Positions 63,531 through 64,000 of a stretch of 64,000 bases of DNA are shown here, piece after piece; positions within the stretch are counted from its first letter, which is position 1; every line of letters starts with the position of its first letter. The stretch is from Rhodobacterales bacterium HKCCE3408 (GTDB lineage: Bacteria; Pseudomonadota; Alphaproteobacteria; Rhodobacterales; Rhodobacteraceae): positions 62,001-126,000 of the forward strand of contig WVSN01000002.1 in the NCBI GenBank assembly GCA_015689705.1, in the 5' to 3' direction. The notes beneath the pieces are model-generated. The model had not been told where the DNA came from and searched no databases. It saw only the letters and a list, made by a program, of their open reading frames with translations. Both the position numbers and the translations under genes were made by a program.

Positions 63531-64000
63531 ATGAGATACGTGATTGCAGGTGCGGCACTGGGTGCGATCCTCGCCGCCGGGCCGATCCTCGCGCAGGATT
63601 CCGAGGAATCCACCAACCGGGTGAACCAGGAAACCGACTGGAGCGTCTTCGTCGAGGACGATCCGACGCAGTGCTGGGTCGTGTCGACCCCGCGCGAAAC
63701 GGTCAACACCCGGGACGGCCGCGTGGTCGCGGTGCGGCGCGGCGACATCCTGCTCTTCGTCAGTTATTGGCCAGAGCAGAACCGCCGCGGCGAGGTCAGC
63801 TTCACCGGCGGTTATCCGTTCGCCGACGGCTCGACCGTTACGCTCGAGATCGGGGATGCGTCCTTCGACCTCTTCACCGAGGGCGAGATGGCCTGGGCGG
63901 CGTCGGAGGGAGAGGATCAGCAGATCATCACCGCCATGAAGCGCGGCGCTGACGCTGTCCTGACCGCTCGGTCGAGCCGCGGCACGCAGACGGTCGACAC
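63531..64000 (+). CDS. IalB-family exported protein, cut by the window end
   Basis: First 156 residues of an exported protein: signal peptide MRYVIAGAALGAILAAGPILA, mature start QDSEESTNRVNQETDW. The core (PTQCWVVSTPRETVN, FVSYWPEQNRRGEVSFTGG, MKRGADAVLTARSSRGTQT) matches the invasion-associated locus B (IalB) family, which in Bartonella is linked to erythrocyte entry but is common in free-living alphaproteobacteria with unknown role. GGAGG lies ten bases before the ATG. The stop is outside the window. Confidence 0.82.
   Translation, partial: MRYVIAGAALGAILAAGPILAQDSEESTNRVNQETDWSVFVEDDPTQCWVVSTPRETVNTRDGRVVAVRRGDILLFVSYWPEQNRRGEVSFTGGYPFADGSTVTLEIGDASFDLFTEGEMAWAASEGEDQQIITAMKRGADAVLTARSSRGTQTVD

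Overview
The window is a dense, high-GC (mid-60s percent), almost purely housekeeping stretch of an alphaproteobacterial chromosome. Order-level signatures point to Rhodobacterales (Rhodobacter/Roseobacter group): an NDUFA9-like complex I protein, the alphaproteobacterial type of SerC with a serC-type leader RNA, GT14 enzymes carrying the DUF5927/5928-type tail, a Rhizobium etli-type asparaginase, an IalB-family exported protein and a hybrid kinase with a soluble coiled-coil N terminus. The genus cannot be fixed from the sequence. I see no insertion sequences, prophage, integrase, CRISPR array, rRNA or replication origin, and one tRNA (Leu, CAG).

Layout. 1-10 kb: heat-shock and repair block (end of hrcA, grpE, mutS, malic enzyme plus a PfkB sugar kinase, dnaJ, dnaK with a sigma-32-type promoter, alkB). 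11-20.4 kb: surface-glycan block (SH3 protein, KpsM-like exporter subunit, CysQ, a KdsB-like cytidylyltransferase, GalU, two paralogous glycosyltransferases, a GT14 enzyme, a double-domain sulfotransferase). 20.4-24.3 kb: rnd-lptC-lptA-lptB-hpf-ptsN and tRNA-Leu on the minus strand. 24.3-32.8 kb: tamA-tamB, an NDUFA9-like gene and uppP. 33-41.4 kb: gltD and gltB (GOGAT), separated by four small genes (an unknown exported protein, two GFA proteins, a CpxP/Spy-like protein). 41.5-48 kb: serB, a membrane-anchored alpha/beta hydrolase and an Att-type operon (lipocalin-like protein, FtsX-type permease, LolD-type ATPase). 48-53.5 kb: a cobalamin/cobinamide operon btuB-btuF-btuC-btuD-cbiZ behind a B12 riboswitch. 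53.6-64 kb: MarR regulator, AI-2E-family permease, serC-serA with two structured RNA elements, a metallophosphoesterase, a small repeat-containing exported protein, a hybrid histidine kinase, asparaginase and an IalB-family protein cut by the window end.

How it fits together. The three dedicated serine-pathway genes (serA, serB, serC) and both GOGAT subunits lie within 25 kb. The envelope genes (Lpt, Tam, UppP, Kdo activation, GalU, glycosyl- and sulfotransferases) form a second theme. CysQ removes the PAP that sulfotransferases release, so the 12.5-20.4 kb block reads plausibly as a pathway for a sulfated, Kdo-type-containing surface glycan.

The less expected signals are non-coding. They are: a 23-bp motif repeated with exact spacing at three gene ends; a predicted three-way-junction RNA between serC and serA; a serC leader that would mask its own ribosome binding site; three 12-bp-periodic GTATGC repeats after gltD; a widely spaced 12-bp inverted repeat before gltD; a 14-bp-stem hairpin between dnaK and dnaJ; a probable ATT start codon for cysQ; and three convergent gene pairs that end on a shared CTAG.
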